This document shows, piece after piece, positions 1-52,887 of a stretch of 64,000 bases of DNA. The first letter of the stretch is position 1. Each line of letters opens with the position of its first letter. The notes under the pieces are model-generated. The model saw only the letters and a program-made list of their open reading frames with translations, was not told the origin of the DNA and ran no database searches. This DNA is from Monoplex corrugatus (taxonomy: Eukaryota; Mollusca; Gastropoda; Littorinimorpha; Ranellidae). The translations under genes were made by a program, and so were the position numbers. The stretch spans positions 40,784,357 through 40,848,356 of the forward strand of contig CM060308.1 of NCBI GenBank assembly GCA_030674185.1. Direction: 5' to 3'.

Positions 1-1541
1 GCTGTTCTTCCAGAGCTGCCCCATTTGGCCTCCGCTCATTTCTTTTATTTCTGGACAGTGGGCAAAACGTAGTACGTGCTCTGGAGACTGTGGTGCTGTC
101 TGACATAGACAGTAACTTGTGTGAAACAGTCCCATTCGGCATATGTACTAGAGCAAGCAGCAGCGTCCAGTCTTCAGGCGGAAGATTGAGGATTGTTCTT
201 GTCGGTCAAGGTAATGGAATATTTTTGTTATGTTCAGGATGGTAGTCCTCCATGGATCGCAACCTGACGTTGCTTTAGGGAGCCTGTGTGTCTCTATGAC
301 TCGAAGACCTGTACTGGCTAGAGCCTTTGCTCTTAGTAGGGTTACCCGAGCCAGTTAGGTCAAAGGGCCGAGTCTAGACGACCAATGGACCACCCAGTGA
401 TGATGGAAGATGCGGACTGTGCAACATGATTAACAACGTATGTTGCCCACATAGTGTTGACCAGAACAACGTGACACACTCATCCAAGATAACATGAATA
501 TCTGGTTATTTTTGTGGACGTTGTTATGGGAAAGAGCGAACGGCAGGAAAAACTCGGACCGGGGGGAATTGGGAACGATTAACAGAGAGTGATGGACGAA
601 TACTTCCCATAAGTTAAGTCGAGAAGAGTCTGTGATGCTTCCGCACAGGCAAACAGCAGCCACACTAAGAGTTTGATTTATAATCATCTGTTTAAAAGAA
701 AACGAGACAAGAGGCAACTGGAAAACACTTGGTTCTTACTTCTTTTTGCTTTATAGCATGAGATCGTTACAGATCTACTCAAAATACATCCAGAAAACAT
801 CATGGTACGGCATCCGTCCCACAGTCTGAGTAGATGTTCAGTTGAATCCCTTGGAATTATTAAGCTGTTGGTGTGTTCTTAATCTAGTGGTCTGCCGACC
901 TCTTAACGAAGTTCAAACTATTTTTTGTTTCTCTAGTGGATAGATTCAGCATGCTTCTTCCACTGACGTCAAAGGAATGTCTAGGATCTGTCTAGTGGAA
1001 CAGGAAAATGCCAGGTCATATTTCTAGAACGAAGAGTGCTTCAATTCAAACATTGTCCATGAGTTGACAAAGCAAAGATTCTACGATTGTACCCAAGGCA
1101 CTGTTCAGTATATATGCCAACGATAATAGGAAATGATGCGTCCTTGAGGCTGCATCGTGTGAACGTGACTATCGTATCGATCTGCCAGGGAATGATTTTA
1201 AGCTGCTGAGCTCAGAGTGATCAGCGTCTGAGTAACTGGCAAATCCTCATCTTTATGCGCAGTCCAATTCGTCAGTGACGCGCTGGGCGATCTTGGAATA
1301 CTTCCTATTCTCTGTCCACCTTCCCCACTCCTGGCCTCTCATACTCCCATTTTACAGGACAAAAAGAAAAAGCTATAACAACATGAAATGTATAAGCTTG
1401 CTTGCTTTCTGTCATTTGGGCATGAAAAGCATTAAGATATATGCCTCTTTCAATCTCCCTTTTGAAGAAAAGGGGGTGGGGAGAGAACGATGTTTCATAT
1501 CGACTTAGCTCTGTGTGTGTTTGCATGTGTGTATGTATGCG
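1..1541. other. Upstream region, no gene recognised
   Basis: No open frame here shows a recognisable domain or a usable exon. Roughly the first 430 bases read like the worn body of a dispersed element, but I cannot assign a family. The rest is unique-looking AT-leaning sequence. Confidence 0.4.
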
Positions 1542-1564
1542 TTTGTCTGTCTGTCTGTCTGTCT

Positions 1565-1609
<45 letters not shown>

Positions 1610-1629
1610 CCTGCCTGCCTGCCTGCCTG
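1542..1629. repeat. (GTCT)n / (GCCT)n microsatellite
   Basis: About 20 tandem GTCT tetramers with one GACT interruption and one TTTG interruption pass into GCCT tetramers. Both strands stay open across the array, but the predicted peptides are only repeat translations. Confidence 0.95.
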
Positions 1630-2382
1630 TGAATAAATGTATTAAGATTTCTTTAACTGTTTCTGGATGGATCTGTACCAAATTTGGCCCAGATTTCCAG
1701 AATTGAAAACAAATGTAAGGTCGTGAATGCTGAAGTTTAAAAGTCGTGGCTCCCAGGTTAATGACACACATACTTTAAAAAAGAAAAAGTGCCTAAAATG
1801 AGCTTTTTTGAGGAAGGCGTGTGAACAGCACTTTCTGACAATAGTTCTGTTTTCACTGTTGTGGTAGTCTACCATTGTCCTAGCTTCACACCAACTTTTA
1901 TCTCATCTTACGCTTTGCAAGGTCACAATAACCTTGATAATTTTCATATAAAAAAGGGAAATTGTTAGAATGGCTTGACTCTCAGCTTTTCTGAGGTAGT
2001 TTTAAATTGGAGTAAACAGAAGCTAGGCGGACGGGATGGGGTGGTGAGAAAATAATTGTTTGCAGAAAAGGTTGAAGTTGTTGATGAACAAGCCTCGATA
2101 TTACCATAATTTCCGTATTACGTGTATATGTTACGCCATATTTTCATAAGTCTAGCGCAAAAGATCTTGACTACTGCGCTCTTGTGACGTTTCGGATAAT
2201 TCCTTATGTTGTGAATTGTCTCGAGGAAAAAATAGTTGTGCTGAGCTGGACAATGGCAGCTGTAATGTGACCAATACAGGAAAAAATCATAGAACTCTTG
2301 TCAGTAAAAACCAGAACACATGTACTGTTGATCAATCACTTTGTTTTTACAGAGATTTGAGCAAAAAAGAATGTTTCGAACA

Positions 2383-2710
2383 CTAAGGATCTTCCAGACG
2401 ACAACGCCTGCAGGTCTGTTTGGAGCGTCCCCTCTTCCTCTTTCCGTGGGGAATCCAGTCCAGGACTTGCTTGGTGACACAGGAGGGATCACTCTGTAAG
2501 GTGTGTCCGATACACAACAGTATTCTTTTCCTGATTTGGTTCTCAGTGTCGTTGGTTTTTGTCCATAAGATTTCAGCTGGTGTTGCATTAAACCAACCAA
2601 CCGATCTCAATAACTTAGACCTTCTGAAGTTTCTGATTTGGTTCTTAGTGCCGTTGGATCTTGTCTATAAGATTTCGTCTAGTGTTCTATTCAAACCATC
2701 CGATCTGATT
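2383..2710 (-). mobile_element. Non-LTR retrotransposon fragment, RT C-terminal end
   Basis: On the minus strand the frame from about 2610 to 2383 reads WTKTND, then IGHTL, then GKRKRGR. This is the familiar tail of many invertebrate LINE reverse transcriptases (IGHTLR..., then GKRKRGRP...TWRR). The 2525-2605 segment is repeated in degenerate form at about 2628-2700, so part of the fragment was duplicated after insertion. No complete ORF remains, so this is a dead copy. Confidence 0.7.
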
Positions 2711-2786
2711 AATTAAGATACTTCTAAACAGTTTTATTGTAAGAAAAAAATGAAGTGTCTCAAAGATAGTATGCCTGTTTTACTGT

Positions 2787-3600
2787 CAGAAAAATGTTTA
2801 CGAGATAAGAGATGATCCGTTTGGTTTTCCTAAAAGATTGTGAGGCAGATGACACCGTTCTAGTTGCAGAAAATGAAAAAGACTTACAAAATCTTGTGAA
2901 TATAATAGAAATAGAAAGCACAAATAAAAGGCTGGAGCTAAATAGCGAGAAGACTGAAGTCATGGTGGTCAGTAAAAGAACAAGAAATCTCCTCATGCAA
3001 AATAACAGCAAATAGCAAAACATTGACACAAGTTGACAAGTTTGGGTGTCTGAGTCAGACGGCAGATGCACATTAGAAATAGACGGCAGAATCGGCCAAG
3101 TTAAAACAGCATTCAAGAAAATGAAAAGCGTTCTTACTAACAACTGCTCATCAACGGACATCGGGAAGAGAGTTCTTTAGTGTTATATACAACCGATACT
3201 GTTATACGGATGTGAAACGTGGTCAGTCAACACGCGAAGTCGGTACAAGATTGAGGCAGCTGAAATGCGGTTTGTAAGAAGAATGTTAAGACTACCACGG
3301 ACAGCAAAGAAAACAAACGAGACAGTCTTGAAAGAGGCAAACACAAAAAGAACATATATGAAGAAGGTTAGGAAAAGACAAGCATGGGCTTTTTATGAGG
3401 TAAGAGAAATTAGAGCACCTTGTCACAGCAGGAGAACTAGAGAGGGAGGGGGCACCGGGTGGACCCTGGAGCAGAGTGTTGGATGGACTTGCGGGGTTGA
3501 TTGGGACAGAGAGGGTGGGAGATATACATGCAGCGACAAATTCATATGGAGGGCCATGATCGCCAACGCCATGCGGAAGGGCACATTATGATGAACACAT
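2787..3600 (+). mobile_element. Non-LTR retrotransposon fragment, 3' half of RT, plus strand
   Basis: Broken plus-strand frames carry RT landmarks in order: DDTVLVAENEKDLQ followed by LNSEKTEVMV at about 2848-2970, then FVRRMLRLPRTAKKTNE at about 3270-3320, and finally WRAMIANAMRKGT just before 3590. This is the usual 3' half of a LINE found in molluscs and arthropods. Frameshifts and stops separate the blocks, so the copy is inactive. A longer copy with the same end lies at 14,360-15,740. Confidence 0.8.
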
Positions 3601-4070
3601 TGTGAATTATTGAACTGACAGACTGACAGAAGAAAAACAAGTTATCAAGAACTCTCGGTCATATTCAGCTCTGTGATGGTTAATGTGATCGATAAATTAG
3701 CAAACATATTCATCAGCCGTAATGCCGTCTTTTTTCCCTTTGTATTTTTTTTCCGTGCGTCATTAAAACAAACAAAAACTAAACGAGACTGCCTGACGAC
3801 TCAGCAAATCAATATACCTACATACTCGGAGTCTGCTTACGCGCAGCCTGTCTACATATGTTCACGATACATCAGGCTTGTAAAACACGAACGGGCCTAG
3901 CAATACAGCATCCTCCTGAGATGACTGATACCAAAACACTGATCGAAATACGAGACGATATTATAAGCACGAAAAATCAACGTTTCTTTCAAGATGCGAC
4001 CGTTAGTCTCGTTCTTTCAAGTCCGACACAAAGGAAATCTGATGCTTATTAGACTCGTGATTTATATAAC
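3601..4070. other. No gene recognised
   Basis: Intergenic sequence between a LINE fragment and a microsatellite block. The short open frames have no recognisable domain, and I see no splice-linked coding signal. Confidence 0.4.
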
Positions 4071-4085
4071 CCTCTGTCTGTGTCT

Positions 4086-4174
<89 letters not shown>

Positions 4175-4369
4175 TGTGTGTGTCTGTGTGTGTCTGTGTG
4201 TCTGTTGTTGTCTGTTGTTGTCTGTCGAGTCTGTCTGTCTTCTGTCTGTCTCTTCTTCTCTCTCTCTTCTCTGTTCTCTGTCTCTGTCTCTCTTTTCTGT
4301 CTCTCTCTCTGTCTCTCTCTCTGTGTCTCTGTCTTTTTCTCTGTCTCTCTCTCTCTGTCTCTGCGCGCA

Positions 4370-4451
<82 letters not shown>
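4071..4451. repeat. Compound GT / TCTG / CT / CA microsatellite
   Basis: A run of roughly 40 GT dinucleotides is followed by TCTG- and CT-rich degenerate sequence, a CA run (about 4372-4404) and a CT run (about 4405-4450). Four open frames across it on both strands are artefacts of dinucleotide repeats. Confidence 0.97.
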
Positions 4452-4455
<4 letters not shown>

Positions 4456-5078
4456 CCGCACACATGACGTGCAATTGCAAAGTCGATCTTAAATTTCATA
4501 GGCTGCTGCTAGCATCTTCATCCAGAAATGCAGATGGCAGCGCTGTGCCCACAAAACAAAGTAACTCAGTGGTTAACTACAAGATCTTCACAATGGACTG
4601 AACGCAGCTGAAATCTGAGAAACGACAAAAAAATAATCAAGAATAATAATATGCGATCTGAACAGACAGCAGAAAGCAGCTGAATTACTTAAATGTGTCC
4701 ACTACTTTGATGCAGTTAGATACCTGAAGAAAAAGTAACCAAACTTTGTCAAGAGTGACGAGCGCGACAGTCAAGCGGTAATAAAAGGCGCTTCACGCAA
4801 TGCGATCAACCCAATGACAATCAGTCGTAAACAGTTGTTGTTTTTTCTTAACTCATCTCCCAGACTGACATCTGTGCAGACGTGTTAGTGCCCGAAACCC
4901 CTTCGTATGTAGACTTGTGGCAATATTATTATCCGTTCTTGCTGCATCACTGTATCGACCCAGCAATCATTCTTCCCCTTTGTAGAACTGTGTGTGTGTA
5001 CGCGTGTAAATATGAACAATAACAAAATAGTGTCAATGTGTCGCTGTATTCTTTCACTGATGTGTATCTCTCTGTGAT

Positions 5079-5080
<2 letters not shown>
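4452..5080. other. No gene recognised
   Basis: Unique-looking intergenic sequence between two microsatellite blocks, with no domain or splice-supported exon. Confidence 0.4.
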
Positions 5081-5319
<239 letters not shown>

Positions 5320-5687
5320 AAAGATCAGTGCATTTATCCTTTTTTTCCACATCTTGTATATATTTTTGTTGACTAGTACGTGGCACACAACCGACATAGC
5401 TGGAGGAATCTGATGAACAGTTCTTAAATGCTGTGCCCCAATGAATCTTCACAGAGTCAAGGGAAAAGAAGAACTCGAAACGTGTCACTATCACCTATTT
5501 CTTATTCATATCACGATCTGCAGTTTGTTTTGATGAACTATGTTTGCTGCATTGATGTATTGGTGTATGTATCCGACTATGTTTCTTTTGACATGGCAGA
5601 CCTCGTTCACCCACCTCCCTCTCCACCCCAGCCACCTTTTAGTCAAAGTGCAACGATTTTTTACATAGACTTTGCGCTATGTAAATG

Positions 5688-5834
5688 GTAATAATAATAA
5701 TAATAACAAAGATACTAATAAGAATAAGAATAATAATATCATCAGCATCATCATCGTCGTCGTCGTCATCATCATTATTATTATTGTTATTATTATTATT
5801 ATCATTATCATCATGTTATTATTGTTATTTTTGT
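5688..5834. repeat. AAT / ATC trinucleotide repeat tract
   Basis: Degenerate AAT repeats pass into ATC/GTC and then ATT repeats. All frames stay open for about 60 codons without meaning. Confidence 0.9.
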
Positions 5835-6151
5835 TCTTATTCACAAAACAGAACATCAAGTATGCACGTTAAGGAACCTTTAGAGAAATAAGTATACGCT
5901 GGGTTATGGAAAATTGAAAAAGAAAAAACAAAGATACAAGTATCTGCTGAGTTATGGAAAATTTAAAAAAACAAACTTGGATGCCCACTGACCAAAGGCA
6001 GATATGCAGACTGTGCAACAGCATACCGCTTGTGCAACAGCATACCGCTATTATCCGAGAAAGACTGGAGTGCTTAGATGAATAATGAAGTCAAACGTGA
6101 AATCAAGAAGATATGTAATCATAATTATTGTATCTTAAGGACGACTGACAT

Positions 6152-6160
6152 CTCGCTCGC

Positions 6161-6190
<30 letters not shown>
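6152..6190. repeat. (CTCG)n then (CT)n microsatellite
   Basis: Short CTCG tetramer run (about five units) followed by about ten CT dinucleotides. Confidence 0.9.
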
Positions 6191-6191
<1 letters not shown>

Positions 6192-6494
6192 TTCTCCTTA
6201 ATGCCTCAACTGAAATTTTCGAAAAGAAAAAGAAAAGCTTTGTGCCTGGGGAGGGAGAGGGGAGGGAGCAGTTTCCTTAACATCAAAGTGTAATGTGAAG
6301 TAGATGATTGAGTTTATACCGTGTTTAACCCGTGTTAAAGTACTGGTAACATGAAAATAGAGTAGAAAAGGAAACTTACTGGAAAATTGACTGATCAGAG
6401 TTACAATTTGATGACATTTTAAAGGAGCTAAAACAAAAATGAGCAAGGCGTGTCGAAAACATTCGACCCATGCTTCTGTTTCCTGACAGTGAAG

Positions 6495-6546
6495 GTCACA
6501 TGATCAAAATGAAGGCTTGAAAACCATGTGACCAGTTTTAGCCAAT
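6495..6546 (+). promoter_or_regulatory. Candidate promoter of the B56 gene: paired E-boxes and a CCAAT box
   Basis: GTCACATG at 6495-6502 and its exact inverse CATGTGAC at 6525-6532 are E-boxes of the USF/MITF/TFE type. CCAAT follows at 6542-6546, 84 bp before the proposed start codon. The in-frame stop upstream of the start is at 6510-6512. Transcription therefore plausibly begins between about 6550 and 6629. The motifs are seen directly; promoter function is inferred from their position. Confidence 0.4.
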
Positions 6547-6629
6547 CAACAGTCTTGTTTAGTGTCGAAGTGATCGAGTTTGTCGATAAACTGTATCAAC
6601 CTTTCTCGGTGTACAGTACAGCACTCGAC

Positions 6630-45836
<39,207 letters not shown>

Positions 45837-46580
45837 CATCGTGATGGACTTTAGATAGTCACCGGCCGAGCCTCTCACAGCACTCCCTCTTGTTTTTGTC
45901 TTTGGTTTACCTTCTTTTCCCCCTTTCTGCTACTCTGCAGGTTATTTGGACATAGTTTCCACTACTGTTCTCATCTGTCACCCCTCCATGTCCACCCACT
46001 TAACCCTTTCTTTCTTTGTCCTTCTTTTCTTCTGTCTCTCAATTCCACTATGTTTACTATGAAAATCTCCACCAGTCTCAGTCACCTTAGTTACTGAAAG
46101 CGACTTTGAAGTCACAACATATTGTAGGCCCTTTTAAATATTTGGTCACTTTGGGGCTGTCAGTGGGGGTGACAGTTAGGGATGATTGCTTGAAGTAAGA
46201 CCGTAAATGAACGTTTTGATCAGTATACAGTACTGTTAACTGTTTTGACTGGTTAGTTGTTGAAGGTATCTGTGAATGATGACTTGTTTCATGAAGTTCC
46301 TTGTTCTGAATCAAATGACAAAATCAAGACTTTTTTGTTTGTATTGATGACATTGTGTACTTCATTGAATTGTCCTATAATTCAGATTCATGCCGCTGGT
46401 GGCAGATCTTTGCACGTATTTACCCCTGCCCTCCCTGTCTTTATATGATAGCTAGTTCACCTATGGAACATGTTACGTTCACATTGTTTGTTTCTCATGT
46501 TAGAAGTAAAGTGAGTTGATGTGAATGAGACATGGGTGTTTAAGAAGACTTATGGCCATTCTGACAGGTAGGGTTTTATG
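45837..46580 (+). other. Proximal 3' UTR and downstream flank of the B56 gene
   Basis: Pyrimidine-rich sequence follows the stop. I cannot place the poly(A) site. No AATAAA lies close by; the first good ones I noted are at 52,137 and 52,241, which would imply a UTR of over 6 kb. Confidence 0.35.
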
Positions 46581-46652
46581 AACCCATTCACACTCCTATC
46601 CGCCAGCTGCTTGCAGGAAGATAGTGAATAGGTTGAGGGAGTGAAAGGATTG
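46581..46652. mobile_element. Worn core of the palindromic MITE family
   Basis: 'ctcctatccgccagctgctt' GCAGG 'aagatagtgaataggttgag' keeps only the inner hairpin of the 29,697 element. Confidence 0.5.
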
Positions 46653-49434
46653 ATGTTACGATATACATGGGTACAGTGTACATATATATAAAAAAATAAT
46701 GCTGTCATTGTTAAGTAATTATTCTCAGTACTGACTGGTCATATTGAGGAACATGGCTTATGTAAAGTCATCTGCCCCTTTCTGTTTCTATCACGGATGC
46801 CTGGACTTGGTGAAGTGTCAGTGTTTCAGCATTGTAGTTTACAGTGTGTGAAAGACTGGGTTGATAAATTGTGTGCGGATAGTGTGAAAGGTTCTTTTGA
46901 CTGACACATTGTGTGCAGATGGTGTGAAAGTTCTTTTGACTGATACATTGTGTGTGGATAGTGTGAAAGGTTGGATAGCTGACAAATGTTTGCTGGGTGG
47001 GGATGGGGAAGGGGTTGACCTGCCTGAAATGTTGATTCATTGTAATGATCATGATAATGCGTGGCAAGCCACAATACGACTTGGCCCACAAAAGTGATTT
47101 TTGTGTATTTTAAAAGACATATGGGAACAATAGTTTCATAACTGTGTATGATTATACTTCTATCATATTCTGCATCATGACATTAGTTTTACAAACCTTG
47201 ACCTATGTTCAGGGCAACAGGTATGCTGCTTGCTTGACTGGAGCCATCATATACTTTGTAAAAATGTGCTTTGTTGTGAATAAGAGGTTTGTAACAATTT
47301 CATAATGCATTTAGATCTGCTGTTTTCGTACAACTCTGAATTTGATGAAGAAGGTAAGCGTAAAATCAGGACTGAAAGTCTTGATCTTCCCATGAAAATT
47401 AATGAAGTTTTTTGATGCAGTACTGTTATGTGGTGGGATTTGCGTTAAGTGTTTTGATACCATAATGACCCAGGTGTGAGTTACTCAGGATATTTAGCAA
47501 TACAGCACTCGGCTGCACTTTTTTTTCTTCACACACATTTCTTGAATACAGTTTATACCAATCAAAATTAAATCAAGTTTCTTGAAACTATTGCATTTCT
47601 TTAATTTCATTTAATTCAGTTTATATTATTATCTCTGTTGGTAATTTCAGTAATGGCCAACTGACATTTCAGTTTTGGACCTAATAGGAGAGAAAAACAA
47701 GATTTTAGATACAAAATTGTGCACATTTCATTCAATTTTTCGTGCCAGGGTGTGTACCTTTGAAGTGTATGTATAGGACACAAGACTGAAATAGAGAAAG
47801 AATGTTTTTCAGGGTGAATATTTTTCAACTGACTATTTGGACAATGGGATATCACAGTGAAATATGGAAATGCAAACTGGGGTTGCATGCTTACAGTGTG
47901 TATTCTTTGCATGTTGCTACAAACAGGAAGTATAATGAAATTGTATAAATGTATTGTGATAATGTCTGGCCAGGAAACTTGACTGTTAATTGATACAGGC
48001 TCTTGCCTGATGTCCAAGTACAGTGGAGTTCTTCCTCAGCATAATACCCGGTAAATGCAGACAAAGAAACATAGTTTTTTGTGTTCGTTCCACCATCACA
48101 CTCTTTCAGCTAATTTTTCATGTCCTGTGGAGTTTGTAGATCTTCCACATCAGTCTTGTTTTAGTGCTTTCTTATTTATAGACGTGTCCACTAAGTGTCG
48201 AGCATGGTGTGTGTAATGTGAGAATGTGTTTTTTGCTCTGACCTTCACCACACTTGTTTGTGTGTTGAAAGAATTATTGAATTGTTTTAATTTTATAGCA
48301 TTGACTGTTTGCATGCAGTCATCAAGAAGTGTTAGCATATACTTGTCATGTAAAAATTGTAACAACTTCACACTTGAAGGAATATCTTAGAGTCTCAGAG
48401 AGATTTTTATATCTACAGTATATTCCGGTAACATGTAATAACGCTGGCAATTGTGAGGTCAGCCTTATTGTTAGTTGAGCATAATAGTCAGGGAATTGCT
48501 TATTGTTAGAGTACAGCGATCTGAAAATTGCCATGAAGTCTGTTCATATTTTGCTCATGACCTGTTCTGGTTTGAATGTGAGTAACATCAAGTGACAGCT
48601 CAGCTTGTTAATCAAAAGGACATAAATGTGAGAAAAGTGAAAGCGATACTCATTATTGTAAGTGGTTTATAGATCTGTGTAGTTTCCCAAGGAAATTTTT
48701 TAATATTTTTGTTGCCTTTTGAACGTAAATATATCTACTCCTTTTGTTGACTTTTGTCTTCATAATATTTGTGACCTTATAGCCAAGATTTTGATTGTGT
48801 TGTTGGCTCATTTTGCTTTTTATGTGCATTTTAATGAAAGAGGGGCTGGTTTTTGTCTGGGCCTCCTTACATCTGCTAAATAGTGATTCAGCACACGTTT
48901 TTGAGAAATGCATCCTGTTAGTTGTTCAGTTTCCCATGAATTTTAAGTTTCTTTTTTTGTTTTGTTTTTCAAGTCATGTCTTCTTTCTGTTTTGGCAACT
49001 GTATCAAAGAAAATTGTGATTCAGGATAATTCAGGACAAGAAAATCAGGGGTACAAGCTTAATGCATATTATGGCAGTAGAGCCTCCCTTAAAGGCTGTT
49101 GATGATAGTAGGCCTGTGGTGGCTTTGACCTTGATTCAGTGTCAGGTTTTACAGTATGTTCACTTTGGCAAAAGAAGAAATGAAGAGACTGGTTCTGCCA
49201 TTCAGATCACCATCTCATCATTCGTTATTCATCATTCCCTTTCCTCCTATACCCCTGGGATGGTTATTTCTCTATTGGCCATATCACCTGACGTGAATGC
49301 TGACATTAAACCTTGATCAAATAGGAAAGGAAATCTTCCAGTGTTGTCAGTTACTAGACCAGTGAAGATTTAAAAACTGACAGGTATTGTCATGTCAATT
49401 GAATACCTCAGATCCTGTGATGAGGAGTAGCCTA
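46653..49434. other. No gene recognised
   Basis: AT-rich sequence, perhaps part of a long 3' UTR of the B56 gene. A 45-bp unit with 'ttgtgtg(c/t)(a/g)ga(t)..gtgtgaaag' occurs about three times between 46,850 and 46,975. Confidence 0.35.
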
Positions 49435-49440
49435 CAACAA

Positions 49441-49795
49441 CATGACAGGCACACCAGTCTAGTGGATAAACATCAGACTTTCAATCAGAAGGTCCCTGAG
49501 TTCAGTATGCCAAGATTGCCTTTTGGATGAAGGGTTAAGATTTTTCCAAGATCAACATGTGTGCAGACCTGCCAGTTCCGAAAAAAAAAATTGCCCCCAT
49601 TATGTATGTACACATGCTAAATATCAAATATGCAAAGTAAAGAGCCTTTAAGCCATGTCAGTGGCTGGCTGTGGAAACATGAAAATACCCAGCATGCACG
49701 CCCACCAAAGATGCAGACTGCAACAGCATGGAATGGGGTTAGCTCACCCAACGGTTTGAATTCTCCACACATTCCTAAAAAGTCTGATTGTGTGT
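49441..49795 (+). mobile_element. tRNA-headed SINE
   Basis: The 5' part carries tRNA-like pol III boxes: an A box around TAGTGGATAAACATCAG and a B-box-like GGTCCCTGAGTTCAG. The body reads 'agatcaacatgtgtgcagac' and 'acacatgctaaatatcaaa'. The tail has 'gtcagtggctggctgtgg', then 'ccagcatgcacgcccaccaa'. This tail type is one I associate with mollusc SINEs. Confidence 0.6.
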
Positions 49796-52700
49796 AATAG
49801 GCTGGACGAAGCAGCAGGGAAGTTTCAGTCTTTTCCTCCTAATTTTTGTGTTTGTGTGATCTTACACTTGACAAAGACCAGTTGGCCGAAAATTTGCGCC
49901 TGTCTCGTCTGGTTGTATTAAATACACGTTCTGATTCTCTTTTCATGTTTTTTCTGATTCCAATTTTTTTTTGGAGAATAGCGCTATCCAAGGACGAATA
50001 TAGTGGTAAGTTAAGAGTTATGGTGATAGTAATAAGTAACAACATGAAGTATCTACAAATGCAAGTTAGAGATTTCTTTGGGAACAATTTGTGTAGGAAT
50101 TGATATCACAGCAGTTCATTTGTTAGTTGGCTCAAGTTCACAAGACTGGTGTAAAGTATGTTTTACAGTTTGTGTTTTTCAGATTTTTTCCTCCATCTGA
50201 TAATGCTGATGTTTTTTGAATGTAAGCCACGAGAGCACTTGCCATTTTTATTTATTCATTCATTTGTTCATTTAAGTTATTTATTGCGATGTATTCTGAT
50301 TTGTAGTGGTCATTTTCTTGTACCTTTTTTTTTTTTTTATTATTATCAGTGTTTAGTGTTGAGCAATATCCATTGTTTACATTATGATTATTCTCCATCT
50401 GTCGCTCCTTCCAGCTTTGTGGGTTTGGAAGGTAGGTAGTTGTGTATAACCTGTCTACCTGACATTTTCCCCTTTCCCAATTGCTTTCTGTACATCTCTT
50501 GTCTGCATCATGAAATATTCTCATGTTGTCTCTCTCTCTTTCCCCAGCTTGGTTTTTGTGTGTTCATTCCATTGCTGTTACTGCACCACATCTCCTTGTG
50601 AGTTCAAATGCTGGTACACTTTCAGACTTACGGATTACACACTTTCAGACTTGGCAGTTACAAAAACATGGATGCTAGAGAGACATTTATTGGCAATAGA
50701 TTCCATTTAATGTTTTTCTGTCATTAGCAGTAAAAATCGTATGCATATGTGTGGATATGTGTAAGCATTTGAGAGATTGATTCAGTGATGGTAGACTATA
50801 TACCCTGTGAAAATTAAGTCAGAGTGATGTTCTCATTTTCCATACTTCCTCTTGACTGCATTCAGAACATGCCTGTGCATGTGCGTATAACCCATAATGT
50901 GATTTTGTTTGTGTGTGTTGCTTGACAACATGTATTGACCATTATAACAGACAGACTTTCTCACAGATGCTTACACATTCAGATCCACTGGTCTGGACTT
51001 GAATATTATTTCTGAATTAGCTAGTTCTCTGCTGATAATCGGTCATTCTATTGTTAATATTTAATATACGCTCACATTTAATGAATACGTACAGACAAGG
51101 TGATGCTCAGTCTGGTTCCTGCAGACTGCAGTTTAAAACTTCTTTAACAGAGTCTGATGAGAATCATAAACAGGAGAAATCGATTTTGTCACACTTTCCA
51201 TGTGAAATGAAAATCATAAACAGGAAAATTTCAAATTTTGTAACACTTTCCCGGAGAAAAGTTTTTCTTGTGTACTAGTGAAACGGGAAATTGCCAATCT
51301 ACATTTTTCCCCTACACACTTGTATCTCTCTGATATCGGTTTAATTCATCCCTTGCATATAAGCCATCCTTCTGTGTCTGATCTTATCAGTTTGTTTATT
51401 GGCTTCATTGTTTCACACTGTTGACATGCACATACTTTGTTTACACTGATTTTCACCTATTATTTTATGCTTGTCTCTGGAAGTAGATTTGAACACAAAT
51501 GCACATCATCTTTAATTACGCCATTTTTTTTTTTCCCTCCCCTTCTGCATTTAGGTGTTAAGCAAAGATGTGCATGAAAAGCCAGTTTGGCCTTCTAAGC
51601 CTGCAGTGAATGTTTCCAGGGACTCATGAAAATCTGGATCAACTGTGATGTGTAATCTGCACTGCAGTAAGTCCATTGTGTGTGTAGTCCTACCCCCATT
51701 CTTTCATATCTTGTGCCTAGTGCACTCCTTTGTGCAGATGAATTTGCTTTATTGTCTAACTGTTGTAATGTGGACTGAGTGAAAACTTTGTTCCTTTTAA
51801 TGGAATTGAATTGCATTGTTTTAATCGGTTAGAGTCAATTAACATGTGATGTTTTGTGACTGCAAGAAAAATCAGTATGGTGAAGAGAGTGAGTCCTTGT
51901 CTGAATAGTCCAGATCAGGTTTGAAAGGGGTGTGTGTTTATGTTAATGGATTTTTACTTGATGTAATTTTGTTTGCATCTTATCAGCAAGCATCTTATGA
52001 TTCAACATACACACTTGTAAACAGGAACTAATGTTTTCATCAGCTGCTCAAAGACATCATCATGTGCTACTTTGTCATGAAACAGATTTGTGGTTTTCTG
52101 CCTTTGCCTTTTAGTAAGTACAGTGTCCTGTTTTGCAATAAACATTTTCCCTTCAGCTGAGAAGGATCAGGTGGTATTCATTCATGTCAGACCAGTTCAG
52201 TTTTTTCTGAAGTTTGCGTTTATTTTCCAAACAGCAATTTGAATAAAATGGCATCTTCCTGTCAGAACATTGTTTTGGACAAAATCGACTTTGGGAGAAA
52301 ATGTAAACAGGGAATTTCAGTTGAATCAGTAATTAATGTAAAATAAGTACTCACATGGTTTTTTTGGGGGTTTTTTTTTTTTAGATAATTGATTGAGTTT
52401 TTTCTTTCAGTTTTGAATTCAGTTAAAGATTTACGTATTTTGCTTTACATTGTGCATGCATCACATGCCAACCAAAAGTTCTGTTTTGATTCCTCTGAGG
52501 TTGGCTTTCTTTCTTTAGTAACTTTGATCATGATTAAAAGCTTGCATGATGTGTTGATTGGTATGCAGGAGTAAGGGAATGCAGTATGATTGTAAGCTTG
52601 GTTTTTGTTAACATTCAAGTTCTACATGCGGGCTTGTTTGTGTTCCATCCATTTCGTTCTCATCATTAAAAGAAGGGAGAATAACTTGAAAGATCAAACT

Positions 52701-52880
52701 TTGTGCCTGGCATGTTATTTTGTCAAGGTGGGTTTTATCCATGTTCAGTCCATTTTCTACCCAGTGAAGAGTCGCAGATACAAGAGTAATACTGTTGGAA
52801 TGGCTGTGGTACACGCATCATCAAAAATTAAATCTTCACATGTAAACATTATGGGATAAAAACTTATCAGAATGGATTGT
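49796..52880. other. No gene recognised
   Basis: Mostly unique AT-rich sequence with a T run at about 50,328. The short open frames lack domains. AATAAA signals at 52,137 and 52,241 on the plus strand could be distal poly(A) signals of the B56 gene. Confidence 0.35.
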
Positions 52881-52887
52881 TTGTTCA

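Noticed and set aside
3994..4601. Long overlapping open frames rich in Cys-Val, Leu-Ser or His-Thr
   Set aside because: They are translations of GT, CT and CA dinucleotide repeats, open on both strands.
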